From an uncultured Lachnospiraceae bacterium (GTDB lineage: Bacteria; Bacillota; Clostridia; Lachnospirales; Lachnospiraceae), in contig CAJTKU010000004.1 in NCBI GenBank assembly GCA_910577015.1, forward strand, positions 1 through 64,000: a stretch of DNA of 64,000 nt. The letters run 5' to 3'. A model generated the notes under the pieces. It was given only the letters and a program-made list of their open reading frames with translations. It searched no databases and was not told where the DNA came from. This document shows, piece after piece, positions 53,402 through 63,507 of the stretch. Made by a program: the position numbers and the translations under genes. Each line of letters starts with the position of its first letter. The first letter of the stretch is position 1.

Positions 53402-54184
53402 ATGACGAATTTATCTTTTTCATTTTTTGATTTGGAATATTTTCTTTTGATTTTGGTACGGGTTTCCTGCTTTGTTTTTGTAGCCCCTTTTTTCAGCATG
53501 AATAATACGCCGAGGCAGGTGAGGATAGCGTTATCCGTTTTTACATCCCTTTTGCTGTATACCACTTTGACGCCTGATGAGGGAGTCGTTTATGATTCGG
53601 TGGTATCGTATGCCGTGATTGTGGGCAAGGAGGCTGTTACCGGTCTGCTGATTGGTTTTGCCGCCAATATTTGTACGGCGATAGTCAATTTTGCAGGCTC
53701 GATTGCGGACATGGAAACAGGACTTTCCATGGTTACGCTTATGGACCCTGCAAACAGGACGCAGTCAAGCGTTACAGGCGTTTATTTCCAGTATGTGGTG
53801 ATGATGATGCTGATTGCAAGCGGTATGTACCGGTATCTTCTGGGTGCGCTTGCAGACTCGTTTCTGTTGATACCTGTTAACGGTGGAGCGCTCAGGGGGG
53901 AAAATCTGCTTTCCTCCATTGTGATGTTTCTGGGAGACTATATTACCATTGGTTTCCGTATCTGTCTTCCGGTATTTTGTGTTATATTATTGTTGAATGT
54001 GGTATTGGGTGTGCTGGCCAAGGTGGCGCCGCAGCTGAATATGTTTGCGGTGGGCATCCAGTTGAAGATATTAATTGGAATGAGCGTGCTGTTTCTGACT
54101 ACGGGGATGCTTTCCGGCGCCTCCAGTTTCATATTTAATGAAATCAGGAAATTAACGGTCTCATTTGTGGAGGGCATGATGTGA
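53402..54184 (+). CDS. fliR: Flagellar export gate protein FliR
   Basis: This 260-residue polytopic protein of the export gate has about six hydrophobic helices. The pattern RVSCFVFVAPFFSMNNTPRQ near the N-terminus and GFAANICTAIVNFAGSIADM in the middle are typical. The ribosome binding site is weak, so coupling to fliQ (12 nt upstream) is likely. The stop TGA overlaps the flhB ATG by one base. Confidence 0.95.
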   Translation: MTNLSFSFFDLEYFLLILVRVSCFVFVAPFFSMNNTPRQVRIALSVFTSLLLYTTLTPDEGVVYDSVVSYAVIVGKEAVTGLLIGFAANICTAIVNFAGSIADMETGLSMVTLMDPANRTQSSVTGVYFQYVVMMMLIASGMYRYLLGALADSFLLIPVNGGALRGENLLSSIVMFLGDYITIGFRICLPVFCVILLLNVVLGVLAKVAPQLNMFAVGIQLKILIGMSVLFLTTGMLSGASSFIFNEIRKLTVSFVEGMM

Positions 54185-55293
54185 TGCTTCAATATAACCT
54201 TCAGTTTTTTGCCAAAGAGGGACCGGGAGGGGAAAAAACAGAACCGGCTACCGAAAAAAAACTGACAGACGCCAGAAAGAAGGGACAGGTTGCCAAGAGC
54301 AAGGAGGTTGGCAACGCCCTCAGCCTGATTGCCCTTTTTGTGATTTTAAAAGTATGGGTGGGCAATATCGGAACACAGTTTCTGACGTTGTTTTCCGATG
54401 TATATAAGAGGATGCCGGACAGCGTGGTAAACTGGAACGGCTACCTGCCGGAGCGGGACATGCTGATTTTGTTCAGGCATATGATGATTCAGATTCTTGT
54501 CATTGTGGCGCCGGTGTTTATCGTGGCATTTATTGTCGCTTTCCTTGCGGATATTGTTCAGGTAAAATGGAAAGTAACCGGGGAGCCTTTGCGCCCCAAA
54601 TTTAATAAGCTTAGTCCGATTGGCGGATTTAAAAGAATTTTCTCCGCCAATTCACTGATGGAACTGATAAAGGCCCTCTTAAAAATTATTTTGGTGATAT
54701 ATGTCAGTTACAGTTACCTGAAGGATAAATGGCCTTATCTGTATCTGTTGTACGATATGCCTCTGCTGCAGGCAATACAGTTAGTGGGAAGCATGGTGAT
54801 AGACCTGGGTATCAGGATAGCGATGATTTATATCATCATAGCCCTGGCAGACTATATTTACCAAAAGGTGAAGTTCAGCAGGGACATGCGTATGACAAAG
54901 CAGGAGATTAAGGATGAGTACAAACAGCAGGAAGGGGACCCGCAGATAAAAGGGAAAATCCGGCAGAAAATGCAGGAGGTTTCCAGAAGGCGCATGATGC
55001 AGAACCTGCCGCAGGCGGATGTGGTCATTACCAACCCGACCCATTATGCCGTGGCGATACAATATGACCCCAAGATTGCAGACGCCCCCATAGTCCTAGC
55101 CAAAGGAGAGGATTATCTGGCGCAGAGGATTAAGGAGGCGGCAAAAGAGCATCATATTGAAATTGTAGAAAACAAGCCGCTTGCCCGGATGCTTTATGCC
55201 AATGTGGAAGTCGGGCAGGTGGTTCCGCCGGAGCTTTATCAGGCAGTGGCGGAAGTATTGGCTTTTGTATATCATTTACAGGGCAAAGTGTGA
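54184..55293 (+). CDS. flhB: Flagellar export switch protein FlhB
   Basis: This 369-residue protein has four membrane helices in its first two thirds and a cytoplasmic domain that self-cleaves at NPTH (in VVITNPTHYAVAI, about residues 282-285) to switch from hook to filament export. The N-terminus QYNLQFFAKEGPGGEKTEPA is typical of Firmicutes. The ATG at 54184 overlaps the fliR stop; a GTG one codon earlier is possible. Confidence 0.97.
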   Translation: MLQYNLQFFAKEGPGGEKTEPATEKKLTDARKKGQVAKSKEVGNALSLIALFVILKVWVGNIGTQFLTLFSDVYKRMPDSVVNWNGYLPERDMLILFRHMMIQILVIVAPVFIVAFIVAFLADIVQVKWKVTGEPLRPKFNKLSPIGGFKRIFSANSLMELIKALLKIILVIYVSYSYLKDKWPYLYLLYDMPLLQAIQLVGSMVIDLGIRIAMIYIIIALADYIYQKVKFSRDMRMTKQEIKDEYKQQEGDPQIKGKIRQKMQEVSRRRMMQNLPQADVVITNPTHYAVAIQYDPKIADAPIVLAKGEDYLAQRIKEAAKEHHIEIVENKPLARMLYANVEVGQVVPPELYQAVAEVLAFVYHLQGKV

Positions 55294-55323
55294 GAAGAAC
55301 CGGAAGGATAGGAGGTGAGGAGC

Positions 55324-57375
55324 ATGAATTTTAACATAAAAATGAACAGGATGGATGTTCTGGTTGCAGTTTATATTCTGACGGCGTTTGCCATGCTGAT
55401 TGTGCCATTGCCGGCATCGCTTCTGGATGTTTTTATGGCATTTAACATGGCAATCTCCTTCACCGTATTATTTGTATGCATGTTTGCAAAGGAAGTGCTG
55501 GATTTATCCTATTTTCCTACCATATTGCTGTTTACCACCATCTTCAGGCTGGCGATGAACGTGTCTTCAACCAGGTGCATTCTGACGACGGGCAGTGCAG
55601 GTAACGTTGTCACGACCTTCGGACAGTTTGTGGGCGGCGGCGATTTGATAGTCGGCGCGGTTATCTTCATTATCCTGATTCTGATTCAGTTTCTGGTAAT
55701 CAATAAAGGTTCCGAGCGTGTGGCTGAAGTGACGGCCCGTTTCACACTGGATGCCATGCCCGGTAAACAGATGGCCATTGACGCGGATTTGAACACAGGC
55801 GCAATCGACGACCAGGAGGCTAAGAAGAGGAGAGAGAAAATCCAGCTGGAATCCAGCTTTTTCGGCTCCATGGACGGTGCCGTTAAATATGTAAAGGGAG
55901 ACGCCATAGCAGGTCTTTTGCTGACGGCGATTAACATTATAGGCGGTCTTGCCATGGGTGTGACAAGGGGCGGCATGGACATAGGCGCCGCCGTACAGCA
56001 ATACGGCGTGCTTACCATTGGTGACGGACTGGTGAGCCAGATTCCTTCCCTGTTAATATCCCTGTCAACAGGTATCCTTGTGACAAAGGGCGGAAAAGAA
56101 GCGGATTTCGGGCCTACCATTTTAAAGCAGCTGTTTGGCGTGCCAAAGGTTATGTACCTGGTAGGCGCAGCGCTTTCTTTCCTTGGCATCACCACCGAAC
56201 TGAATACCATCCTGTTCCTTGGGATGGGGCTTGTCTTTATCGTGGGCGGCAGGATGATTGCGGGCAATCTGGAGACGGCGCAGATAGAAGCACAGGTGGA
56301 TTCCGATGAAGTGGCGGCCGAAGAAATCAGGCAGCCTGAGAATGTAAACAGCCTTTTGCAGGTTGACCCCATAGAACTGGAATTTGGATATGGCATTATT
56401 CCGCTTGCGGATGTCAACCAGGGCGGCGATTTATTGGACCGCGTGGTTATGATACGAAGGCAGATTGCCCTGGAACTGGGTACTGTGGTGCCGATTATCC
56501 GTCTGCGCGACAATATTCAGCTGAACCCCAACCAGTACATTATCAAGATAAAGGGCATACAGGTCAGTGAAGGGGAAATCCTTTTTGACCATTATATGGC
56601 GATGAACCCCGGGTATGTGGAGGAAGAAATTACCGGTATCCCGACATTTGAACCTTCTTTCCACCTGCCTGCCACATGGATTACCGAAGGGCAGAGGGAG
56701 CGTGCGGAAAGCCTGGGTTATACGGTAGTTGACCCGCCTTCCATTATTGCAACGCACCTTACGGAAATCATCAGGCAGCATATTTCCGAGCTGCTTACAA
56801 GACAGGATATCCAGAATCTTGTCAACAACCTGAGGGAAACCAATCCTTCCCTTGTGGAAGAACTGATACCCAAGCAGCTTGGTCTGGGTGAAGTGCAGAA
56901 GGTATTGCAGAATCTGCTCAAGGAAGGAATTTCCATCAGGGATTTGCTTACCATATTTGAAACACTGGCTGATTACGCGCCTACGACGCGGGATACGGAT
57001 ATCCTGACAGAGTATGTGCGCCAAAGTCTGAAGAGGGCAATTTCCAGTAAGTTTTTCCCGGCTCATGAAACGACCAATGTGGTTACGCTGGACCCGAAGG
57101 TGGAGCAGGAAATCATGGGCAGTGTGAAACAGACGGAACAGGGTGCATACCTGAATCTGGACCCGGAGCTTACAAAGAAAATTGTGGCTTCAGTCGGCAA
57201 CGAAATCCAGAAATTGGAAAACCTGGGGAAGAGTCCCATTATTATCACTTCCCCCATTGTCAGAATGTATTTCAGACGGCTTACGGAAGATTATTACAAA
57301 GATTTGATTGTGGTGTCCTACAACGAGATTGATTCCAATGTAGAACTGCAGTCTGTAGGGATGGTGACGGCATAA
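55324..57375 (+). CDS. flhA: Flagellar export gate protein FlhA
   Basis: This 683-residue protein has a membrane half (about residues 1-330, around eight helices) with the conserved FHIPEP-type loop, including RFTLDAMPGKQMAIDADLN, and a cytoplasmic ring-forming half (about 345-683). The ATG at 55324 follows GGAGGTGAGGAG; the GTG three codons earlier is within that site. Length is normal. It is followed by flhF with a one-base overlap. Confidence 0.97.
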   Translation: MNFNIKMNRMDVLVAVYILTAFAMLIVPLPASLLDVFMAFNMAISFTVLFVCMFAKEVLDLSYFPTILLFTTIFRLAMNVSSTRCILTTGSAGNVVTTFGQFVGGGDLIVGAVIFIILILIQFLVINKGSERVAEVTARFTLDAMPGKQMAIDADLNTGAIDDQEAKKRREKIQLESSFFGSMDGAVKYVKGDAIAGLLLTAINIIGGLAMGVTRGGMDIGAAVQQYGVLTIGDGLVSQIPSLLISLSTGILVTKGGKEADFGPTILKQLFGVPKVMYLVGAALSFLGITTELNTILFLGMGLVFIVGGRMIAGNLETAQIEAQVDSDEVAAEEIRQPENVNSLLQVDPIELEFGYGIIPLADVNQGGDLLDRVVMIRRQIALELGTVVPIIRLRDNIQLNPNQYIIKIKGIQVSEGEILFDHYMAMNPGYVEEEITGIPTFEPSFHLPATWITEGQRERAESLGYTVVDPPSIIATHLTEIIRQHISELLTRQDIQNLVNNLRETNPSLVEELIPKQLGLGEVQKVLQNLLKEGISIRDLLTIFETLADYAPTTRDTDILTEYVRQSLKRAISSKFFPAHETTNVVTLDPKVEQEIMGSVKQTEQGAYLNLDPELTKKIVASVGNEIQKLENLGKSPIIITSPIVRMYFRRLTEDYYKDLIVVSYNEIDSNVELQSVGMVTA

Positions 57376-58622
57376 TGATAATCAAAAAATTTCAGGGAAA
57401 GACAGAAGAAGAAGCAACCGCACTTGCCAAAAAAGAGCTGGGTGACGGTGTAATCGTCATGAACGTTAAAAATGTCAAACGAAAGGGGTTGTTTGCCGCT
57501 TTTCAGAAGCCGCTTGTGGAGGTTACAGTGGCTCTTGAGGAGGAAAGCGAACGCTTTAGCCCGGTAAAGAAAGAGCAGTCGGCGGGAGCGGAAGAAGCAA
57601 AGCGGAAAAACACGCCCATCACCAGCGCGTGGCAGAAAACCAACGCGGGCGTTTATGAACGGAGCGCGGCAGGGATGGATACACTGGAAGAAAAGCTGGA
57701 AAGCCTGCAAAACCTTCTGGTGCAGCAGATGCAAAAGCCCGATGCCGCGGAAACAGAAGAAAATGAGATAACGGAACCGGCAGAGAAGGCACAGGAGGAG
57801 GAAAAAGATTCTGAAATCCTCAGATTCATGAAGCTTTTGTATAATGTCATGCTGGAAAATGAGATAGATGAAAAGTATGTCAACCAGATACTGGACGAGA
57901 TAGAAAAAGTGCAAAAGCCAAATATGCCGTTTGACTATGCGCTTGCGAATACCTATCAAAAGATGATTTTGAAATTTGGGGCGTCCTTTGAAATCACGCC
58001 ATCCAAGGAAGGGCCTAAAGTTGCTTTTTTTGTAGGGCCTACCGGAGTCGGGAAGACGACTACCATAGCCAAGATTGCTTCCCAGTTTTCCGTTGAGAAG
58101 AAAAAGAAGGTGGCGCTGCTTACGGCGGATACTTACAGGATTGCAGCAGCGGAGCAGCTGCGTACATATGCCAATATATTGGAAGTGCCTTTCCGGATTA
58201 TTTATACAATAGAGGAACTGGAAAACGCACTGAAGGATTTTAAGGATTACGACTACGTTTTTGTGGACACAACCGGGCATTCCCACCAGAATGAAGAGCA
58301 AAAGGAGGCCACGCGGGCTTTCGTCCATTGTGTGGACGGACTGGTGGAGAAGGAAGTTTTCCTTGTTCTGAGCGCCACTACAAAATATAAGGATTTGCTT
58401 GGCATTGCAGACAGTTATAAGGAAATATCGGATTACAAGCTTATTTTCACAAAGCTGGATGAGACGACGGCGTTTGGGAATATCCTGAACCTGAAACTGT
58501 ATACGGGGGCAAATTTGTCCTATGTGACATACGGACAGAATGTGCCGGAGGATATTGAGCGGTTTAATCCACAGAAAACTGTGAAACAGCTTTTGAGCGG
58601 ACAACACGGAAAAAATTCTTGA
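57375..58622 (+). CDS. flhF: Flagellar SRP-type GTPase FlhF
   Basis: This 415-residue protein has an N-terminal basic segment (about residues 1-60), a variable coiled region (about 95-150) and an SRP-like NG GTPase domain (about 150-410). Motifs are G1 GPTGVGKTTTIAKIA (about 218-232), DTTGHSHQNEEQ and TKLDETTAFG. It helps set flagellar site and number with FlhG. The DTAG of classical SRP GTPases is DTTG here. Its ATG overlaps the flhA stop. Confidence 0.96.
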   Translation: MIIKKFQGKTEEEATALAKKELGDGVIVMNVKNVKRKGLFAAFQKPLVEVTVALEEESERFSPVKKEQSAGAEEAKRKNTPITSAWQKTNAGVYERSAAGMDTLEEKLESLQNLLVQQMQKPDAAETEENEITEPAEKAQEEEKDSEILRFMKLLYNVMLENEIDEKYVNQILDEIEKVQKPNMPFDYALANTYQKMILKFGASFEITPSKEGPKVAFFVGPTGVGKTTTIAKIASQFSVEKKKKVALLTADTYRIAAAEQLRTYANILEVPFRIIYTIEELENALKDFKDYDYVFVDTTGHSHQNEEQKEATRAFVHCVDGLVEKEVFLVLSATTKYKDLLGIADSYKEISDYKLIFTKLDETTAFGNILNLKLYTGANLSYVTYGQNVPEDIERFNPQKTVKQLLSGQHGKNS

Positions 58623-58663
58623 ATAGGAAGGTTAGGGCGGAAAGATAAAACAGGAGGAAGGAC

Positions 58664-59539
58664 ATGGACCAGGCAGAACAGTTAAGGAACATTATTAAAG
58701 CTGGCAGCCAGCAACGTTCTCTCGCCAGGGTAATCACGGTTACCAGTGGAAAAGGCGGTGTTGGAAAGTCCAATACTGCAATTAATCTGGCTATCCAGTT
58801 TCGCAAGATGGGGCAAAGAGTCATTATATTGGATGCGGATTTTGGTCTGGCTAATATAGAAATTATGTTTGGGGCGGTTCCGAAGCATAATTTATGTGAT
58901 TTGATATATCAGGGAAAAAATATAAAAGAGATTATTACATGGGGACCAATGGATGTCGGTTTTATTTCAGGCGGTTCGGGTATTGCGGGAATGAGTAATT
59001 TAAGCCGCGGATATCTGTCTTATATTGTGCAGAACCTGACAGAACTGGATTCCATTGCGGACATTATCATTGTGGACACGGGAGCAGGCATATCCGATGC
59101 GGTGCTTGAGTTTTTGGTTGCCAGCGGGGAAATCCTGCTTGTGACAACGCCGGAACCCACATCCATTACAGATTCCTATTCTCTGTTAAAGGCATTGGGC
59201 AGGCATCCCAGATTCTCTGTGGATAATGCACAGATTAAAGTGATTGCCAATAAAATAGAGAAGGAAGAGGAAGGGCATATTTTATTTAACAAGCTGAATG
59301 CGGTGGTATCACGATACCTGAAAATACCTTTTACTTATCTGGGTGCAGTTCCGCAGGACAATCAGCTTGCCAAAGCAGTGATGCAGCAGATGCCGGTATC
59401 GCTGCAGAATCCGTCGGCAAAGGCAAGTCTGGCATATGAAGCCATTGCAGCTAAACTTATGGACAGGGAAAATGTCGTCAGAAAGAGGGGAATGGCAGCC
59501 TTTTTCTCTCATATGATTAATGGTAAGAAAATGGGTTAG
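58664..59539 (+). CDS. flhG: Flagellar number regulator FlhG (MinD-like ATPase)
   Basis: This 291-residue MinD/ParA-type ATPase has the deviant Walker A TSGKGGVGKSNTAINLA (about residues 26-42), VIILDADFGLANIE, and DIIIVDTGAGIS. The first residues MDQAEQLR hold the DQAxxLR motif that stimulates FlhF GTPase activity, so pairing with the preceding gene is supported. A C-terminal amphipathic, membrane-targeting segment (about 270-291) is expected. AGGAGGA precedes the ATG. Confidence 0.96.
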   Translation: MDQAEQLRNIIKAGSQQRSLARVITVTSGKGGVGKSNTAINLAIQFRKMGQRVIILDADFGLANIEIMFGAVPKHNLCDLIYQGKNIKEIITWGPMDVGFISGGSGIAGMSNLSRGYLSYIVQNLTELDSIADIIIVDTGAGISDAVLEFLVASGEILLVTTPEPTSITDSYSLLKALGRHPRFSVDNAQIKVIANKIEKEEEGHILFNKLNAVVSRYLKIPFTYLGAVPQDNQLAKAVMQQMPVSLQNPSAKASLAYEAIAAKLMDRENVVRKRGMAAFFSHMINGKKMG

Positions 59540-59548
59540 GAGGCATTT

Positions 59549-60271
59549 ATGCTATCGGATTTTATCAAACCAGGATGCAAAATTGAATTGCAGGCTTTAA
59601 ACCGCATGAGCCAGGGACAGAATGAGGAAGTCAAGAAAGTTTATCTGAGTAAGGTATATGACATTATCTCGGAAGACAGGATGGAAATCATCATGCCCAT
59701 GGAGCAGACCAAGTTAATCCTTTTGCCGGTGGACGGTGAATATGACGCCATTTTCTACGGAAGGCATCCTTATCAGTGCTTTCTTCGGATTATAGACAGG
59801 TATAAGAGCAATAATGTCTATATCCTTGTGGTGGAAATGACAAGCAATCTCAGGAAATACCAGCGCCGGGAATATTACCGCTACAGCTGCGCACTGGAAA
59901 TGTGTTCCAGGTCGCTTGTGGAAGAGGAGATAAAAGCGGTGGAGCAGAATGAGTCTGCTTTCCTCACACCCGGACTGCCTTTAAAGCAAAGCGTGATTGT
60001 GGATATCAGCGGAGGCGGACTGCGGTTTATGAGTGAGCAGCGGTATGAGCCGGAAAGCCTGATTTATTGTACTTACTGCCTGCTGGTGAATGGGGAAAAC
60101 AGAGAGTATGAAGTGATTGGAAAGGTGCTTGCCGCAAAGGAAATGGAAAATAAGAAGGGGACTTTTGAACATCGCGTGCAATATGTCAATCTGGATATAG
60201 ATGACAGGGAAAATATCATAAAATATATCTTTGAAGAAGAAAGAAAAAACCGTCAGCGTGAAAGAGAGTGA
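59549..60271 (+). CDS. PilZ-domain c-di-GMP receptor (YcgR-type)
   Basis: This 240-residue cytoplasmic protein has an N-terminal YcgR-like beta domain (about residues 1-95) and a PilZ domain (about 100-235). The c-di-GMP-binding signature is clear: RREYYR (arginines near 106-111) followed by DISGGG (about 152-157). In other bacteria such proteins brake or bias the motor when c-di-GMP is high. It sits between flhG and cheB inside the fla/che operon, so a motor target such as MotA or the C ring is likely. Confidence 0.92.
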   Translation: MLSDFIKPGCKIELQALNRMSQGQNEEVKKVYLSKVYDIISEDRMEIIMPMEQTKLILLPVDGEYDAIFYGRHPYQCFLRIIDRYKSNNVYILVVEMTSNLRKYQRREYYRYSCALEMCSRSLVEEEIKAVEQNESAFLTPGLPLKQSVIVDISGGGLRFMSEQRYEPESLIYCTYCLLVNGENREYEVIGKVLAAKEMENKKGTFEHRVQYVNLDIDDRENIIKYIFEEERKNRQRERE

Positions 60272-60276
60272 GCCAT

Positions 60277-61353
60277 ATGAAAAAAATACTTGTGGTGGAT
60301 GACTCTGCACTTATGAGAAGGGTCTTATGTGATATAATCAATAAAGATGAGAGATTCCATGTTGAAGACCGTGCGGTGAATGGATTGGAAGCTTTGGATA
60401 AGTTAAAACGCAAAACCTATGATGCGGTGGTTCTGGATGTGAATATGCCTGTCATGAACGGGCTGGATTTGCTGAAAGAACTGCAGAAGCTTAATATCCA
60501 GGCCCGTGTGGTGATGGCAAGCACCTATACGAGAGAGGGGGCCAGTATTACGATGGATGCCCTGGAACTTGGGGCATTGGATTTTGTACATAAGCCGGAC
60601 AGCGCGATAGACTGCCGCGGGGAAGAGTTCAGCAAACAATTGCTTACTACGCTCGCTGCAGTGGCGGATTCCAAGCTGTCTGCGTTCCTGTCAGAGAAAA
60701 AGAAGCGGGAAAAGCAGAATACGGTCCAAAAAATTGTTGCGCTGGCTAAGAAACATGAAAAACCTTCCGTTGGCAGGAAGATTGTGGCAATTGCCAGTTC
60801 CACGGGAGGACCCAAGGCGCTGCAGGCTGTACTGCCTTTTTTGCCGGGGGATTTGCAGGCGCCGGTACTGCTGGTCCAGCATATGCCGAAAGGATTTACG
60901 GCATCTTTGGCGGAACGGCTCAACGGGCTGAGCCAGCTGGCAGTGAAAGAGGCGGCAGAAGGGGATGTACTTGAAAACGGTCATGTATACCTGGCTATGG
61001 GGGGCAGCCACATGAAAGTACAGTGTGATGCATCGGGACGCAGTATGATTCATTATACTGACGAACCGCCCAGGGAAGGGGTAAAGCCGTGTGCCAACTA
61101 TATGTATGAGTCGCTGAGAGAAAGCCACTTTGATGAAGTTGTCTGTGTGGTCATGACAGGGATGGGTGCAGACGGAACAGAAGGAATCTTACATCTGAAG
61201 GACAAGAAAAAAACGGTTGTAATCGCGCAGGAGCAGAGCACCTGCGCCGTGTACGGAATGCCGAAAAGCGTAGTGAACGCAGGGCTTTCCGACCAGATTG
61301 TACCGCTAGACCAGATTGCACAGGAGATTATAATAAGCGTGGGGGTAAAGTAA
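60277..61353 (+). CDS. cheB: Chemotaxis methylesterase/deamidase CheB
   Basis: This 358-residue protein has a receiver domain (residues 1-125; Asp8, Asp9, phosphoacceptor Asp54) and a C-terminal methylesterase domain (about 168-350). The catalytic triad motifs are ASSTGGP (Ser), QHMPKGF (His) and GMGADGTEG (Asp). It removes methyl groups from receptors for adaptation. The ATG at 60277 is preferred; the GTG at 60268 overlaps the previous stop. No cheR is seen in the window. Confidence 0.96.
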   Translation: MKKILVVDDSALMRRVLCDIINKDERFHVEDRAVNGLEALDKLKRKTYDAVVLDVNMPVMNGLDLLKELQKLNIQARVVMASTYTREGASITMDALELGALDFVHKPDSAIDCRGEEFSKQLLTTLAAVADSKLSAFLSEKKKREKQNTVQKIVALAKKHEKPSVGRKIVAIASSTGGPKALQAVLPFLPGDLQAPVLLVQHMPKGFTASLAERLNGLSQLAVKEAAEGDVLENGHVYLAMGGSHMKVQCDASGRSMIHYTDEPPREGVKPCANYMYESLRESHFDEVVCVVMTGMGADGTEGILHLKDKKKTVVIAQEQSTCAVYGMPKSVVNAGLSDQIVPLDQIAQEIIISVGVK

Positions 61354-61354
61354 A

Positions 61355-63475
61355 ATGGATGTTAGCCAATATTTGGAGATTTTCCTCGATGAAACAACAG
61401 AACACCTGCAGAATCTGAACACACAGATTCTGGAACTGGAACAGGATTCGGAAAACATGGATACCATTAACGAGATTTTCCGTGCCGCCCATTCCCTGAA
61501 GGGTATGGCAGGCACCATGGGGTATAAACGTATGCAGACGTTAACCCATGACATGGAAAATGTTTTTTCCGAGGTCCGCAACGGGAACATAAAAGTAAAA
61601 GCAGGCATGATTGATATTCTGTTCCAGTGTCTGGACGCACTGGAAGAATATACGACCAACATCAGGGAAACCGGTGATGAGGGAACCAACGAGAATACGC
61701 CCCTTATCAAGATGCTCAATGATGTGTTAAACAATAATGCGTCAGGAGCAAAAGAACAGCCCGAAAAGGAAGAGGCTAAAAAGAGCGAGGTTGAAGCGGA
61801 TGCAAACGGCGGCAAAAAATGGCTGGACATCAAACTCAACAGCTCTGACAGGCTGGTAATCGGAGAAGCGCAGAAGCAAGGCAAGAAAGTATTCGGCGTT
61901 ACCGTAAAAGTGCAGGAAAGCTGTCTGTTAAAGGCGGCAAGGGCATTCCTTGTTTTTAAGGCGATTGAAGAATTGGGAGAGGTCATTATATCGAGCCCTT
62001 CTGCGCAGGATATAGAGGACGAGCGTTTTGAACTGGATTTTTCACTTGTGGTGATTACGGATGTCGACGTGGATAAACTGCTTGGGGCAATCAACAATGT
62101 TTCCGAGATTGACACGGCGCTGGCTGATTTGATTGACCTTGACACGATGCAGTCGGATGAGGAAAGAAAGTCGTCTGCAGACCATGCGGAAAATGCAGGC
62201 AAGAACGAAGTCAAGGCGGCAGGTTCCGCAGTTTCCGGACAGACCGCCGTAGCGCCTACAGCAGACAAAAAGCCGGCAGCAAAACCTTCGGGCGGCAAAC
62301 CTGTTGTAAACCGTACCGTGCGTGTCGATATTGAAAAACTGGATGTCCTGATGAACCTTGTAAGCGAGTTGATTATTGCAAAGAACTCACTTGTGGCAGC
62401 GTCAACGGGTACGTCCGCTAAGAACGGTGCGGCAGCACAGAGCGGTGTAAACGAACAGATTGAGTATCTTGAGAGCGTAACCACCAACCTGCATGAGTCT
62501 GTCATGAAGGTACGAATGGTGCCCATAGAAAGCGTTGTCAACAAATTCCCCCGTATGATAAGGGATTTGTCCAAAAAACTGGATAAAAAGATGGAACTGT
62601 ACATGTCCGGTGAAGAAACGGAACTGGACCGTACCGTGGTGGATGAGATAGGCGACCCGCTGATGCATCTTCTGCGCAATTCCGCCGACCACGGTCTGGA
62701 ATCGGCAGAGCTTCGCGCCCAGAGGGGCAAGCCGCCTGTTGGCTCTATCTGGCTGGATGCTTATCAGGATGGCAACAACGTTGTCATCGAGGTAAGGGAT
62801 GACGGTAACGGAATTGATACGCAGTCCGTGAAACAGAAAGCCATTGAACGGGGTACGATTACACAGGAACAGGCTGCCAACATGTCTGAAAAAGAGATTA
62901 TAGATTTGCTGTTCCTTCCCAGCTTTTCCACGGCAAAACAGGTTACGGACGTATCCGGGCGCGGTGTAGGCCTTGATGTGGTAAAGAGCAAAATCGAAGC
63001 GCTGAGCGGCGAGGTTGAGGTAAAGAGCAAGTATGGAGAGGGAAGCACATGGATTGTAAGGCTTCCGCTTACGCTGGCAATCATCCAGTCCCTTATGGTT
63101 GTGATTGGCGGAGAAAAATATGCGATTTCACTGGGCTCCATACAGACAATAGAGGATGTCCTGCCGGAAGATATCAAGCTTGTGCAGAATAAAGAAGTGA
63201 TTAACCTGCGGGGCAGCGTTATTCCGATTATCAGGCTGGATAAGGAACTTGATGTGGAAAGCGCAAAGGGCAAGGATGAGAACATGATTGTCATCATTGC
63301 CAAAAAGGGCGATAAGACAGCAGGCTTTGTGGTGGATGAACTTTTGGGACAACAGGAAATTGTAATTAAGTCCATGGGTAAATACATTGATAACAAGTGT
63401 AAGCTGATTAGCGGTGCAACCATTTTGGGCGACGGTGAAGTTGCCTTGATTTTGGATGCAAACGCCTTGATTTAA
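61355..63475 (+). CDS. cheA: Chemotaxis histidine kinase CheA
   Basis: This 706-residue kinase has P1 with phosphoaccepting His46 (AAHSLKGMAG), a P2-like domain (about residues 150-265), P3 dimerisation helices (about 325-385), P4 HATPase (N-box NSADHGLES, G1 DDGNGID, G2 GRGVGLDVV) and P5 CheW-like (about 570-700). GGGGGTAAAG precedes the ATG. It phosphorylates the CheY and CheB encoded nearby. Confidence 0.97.
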   Translation: MDVSQYLEIFLDETTEHLQNLNTQILELEQDSENMDTINEIFRAAHSLKGMAGTMGYKRMQTLTHDMENVFSEVRNGNIKVKAGMIDILFQCLDALEEYTTNIRETGDEGTNENTPLIKMLNDVLNNNASGAKEQPEKEEAKKSEVEADANGGKKWLDIKLNSSDRLVIGEAQKQGKKVFGVTVKVQESCLLKAARAFLVFKAIEELGEVIISSPSAQDIEDERFELDFSLVVITDVDVDKLLGAINNVSEIDTALADLIDLDTMQSDEERKSSADHAENAGKNEVKAAGSAVSGQTAVAPTADKKPAAKPSGGKPVVNRTVRVDIEKLDVLMNLVSELIIAKNSLVAASTGTSAKNGAAAQSGVNEQIEYLESVTTNLHESVMKVRMVPIESVVNKFPRMIRDLSKKLDKKMELYMSGEETELDRTVVDEIGDPLMHLLRNSADHGLESAELRAQRGKPPVGSIWLDAYQDGNNVVIEVRDDGNGIDTQSVKQKAIERGTITQEQAANMSEKEIIDLLFLPSFSTAKQVTDVSGRGVGLDVVKSKIEALSGEVEVKSKYGEGSTWIVRLPLTLAIIQSLMVVIGGEKYAISLGSIQTIEDVLPEDIKLVQNKEVINLRGSVIPIIRLDKELDVESAKGKDENMIVIIAKKGDKTAGFVVDELLGQQEIVIKSMGKYIDNKCKLISGATILGDGEVALILDANALI

Positions 63476-63507
63476 AGCAGCGGAGACGCTTCAGAATGGA
63501 GGATAAG

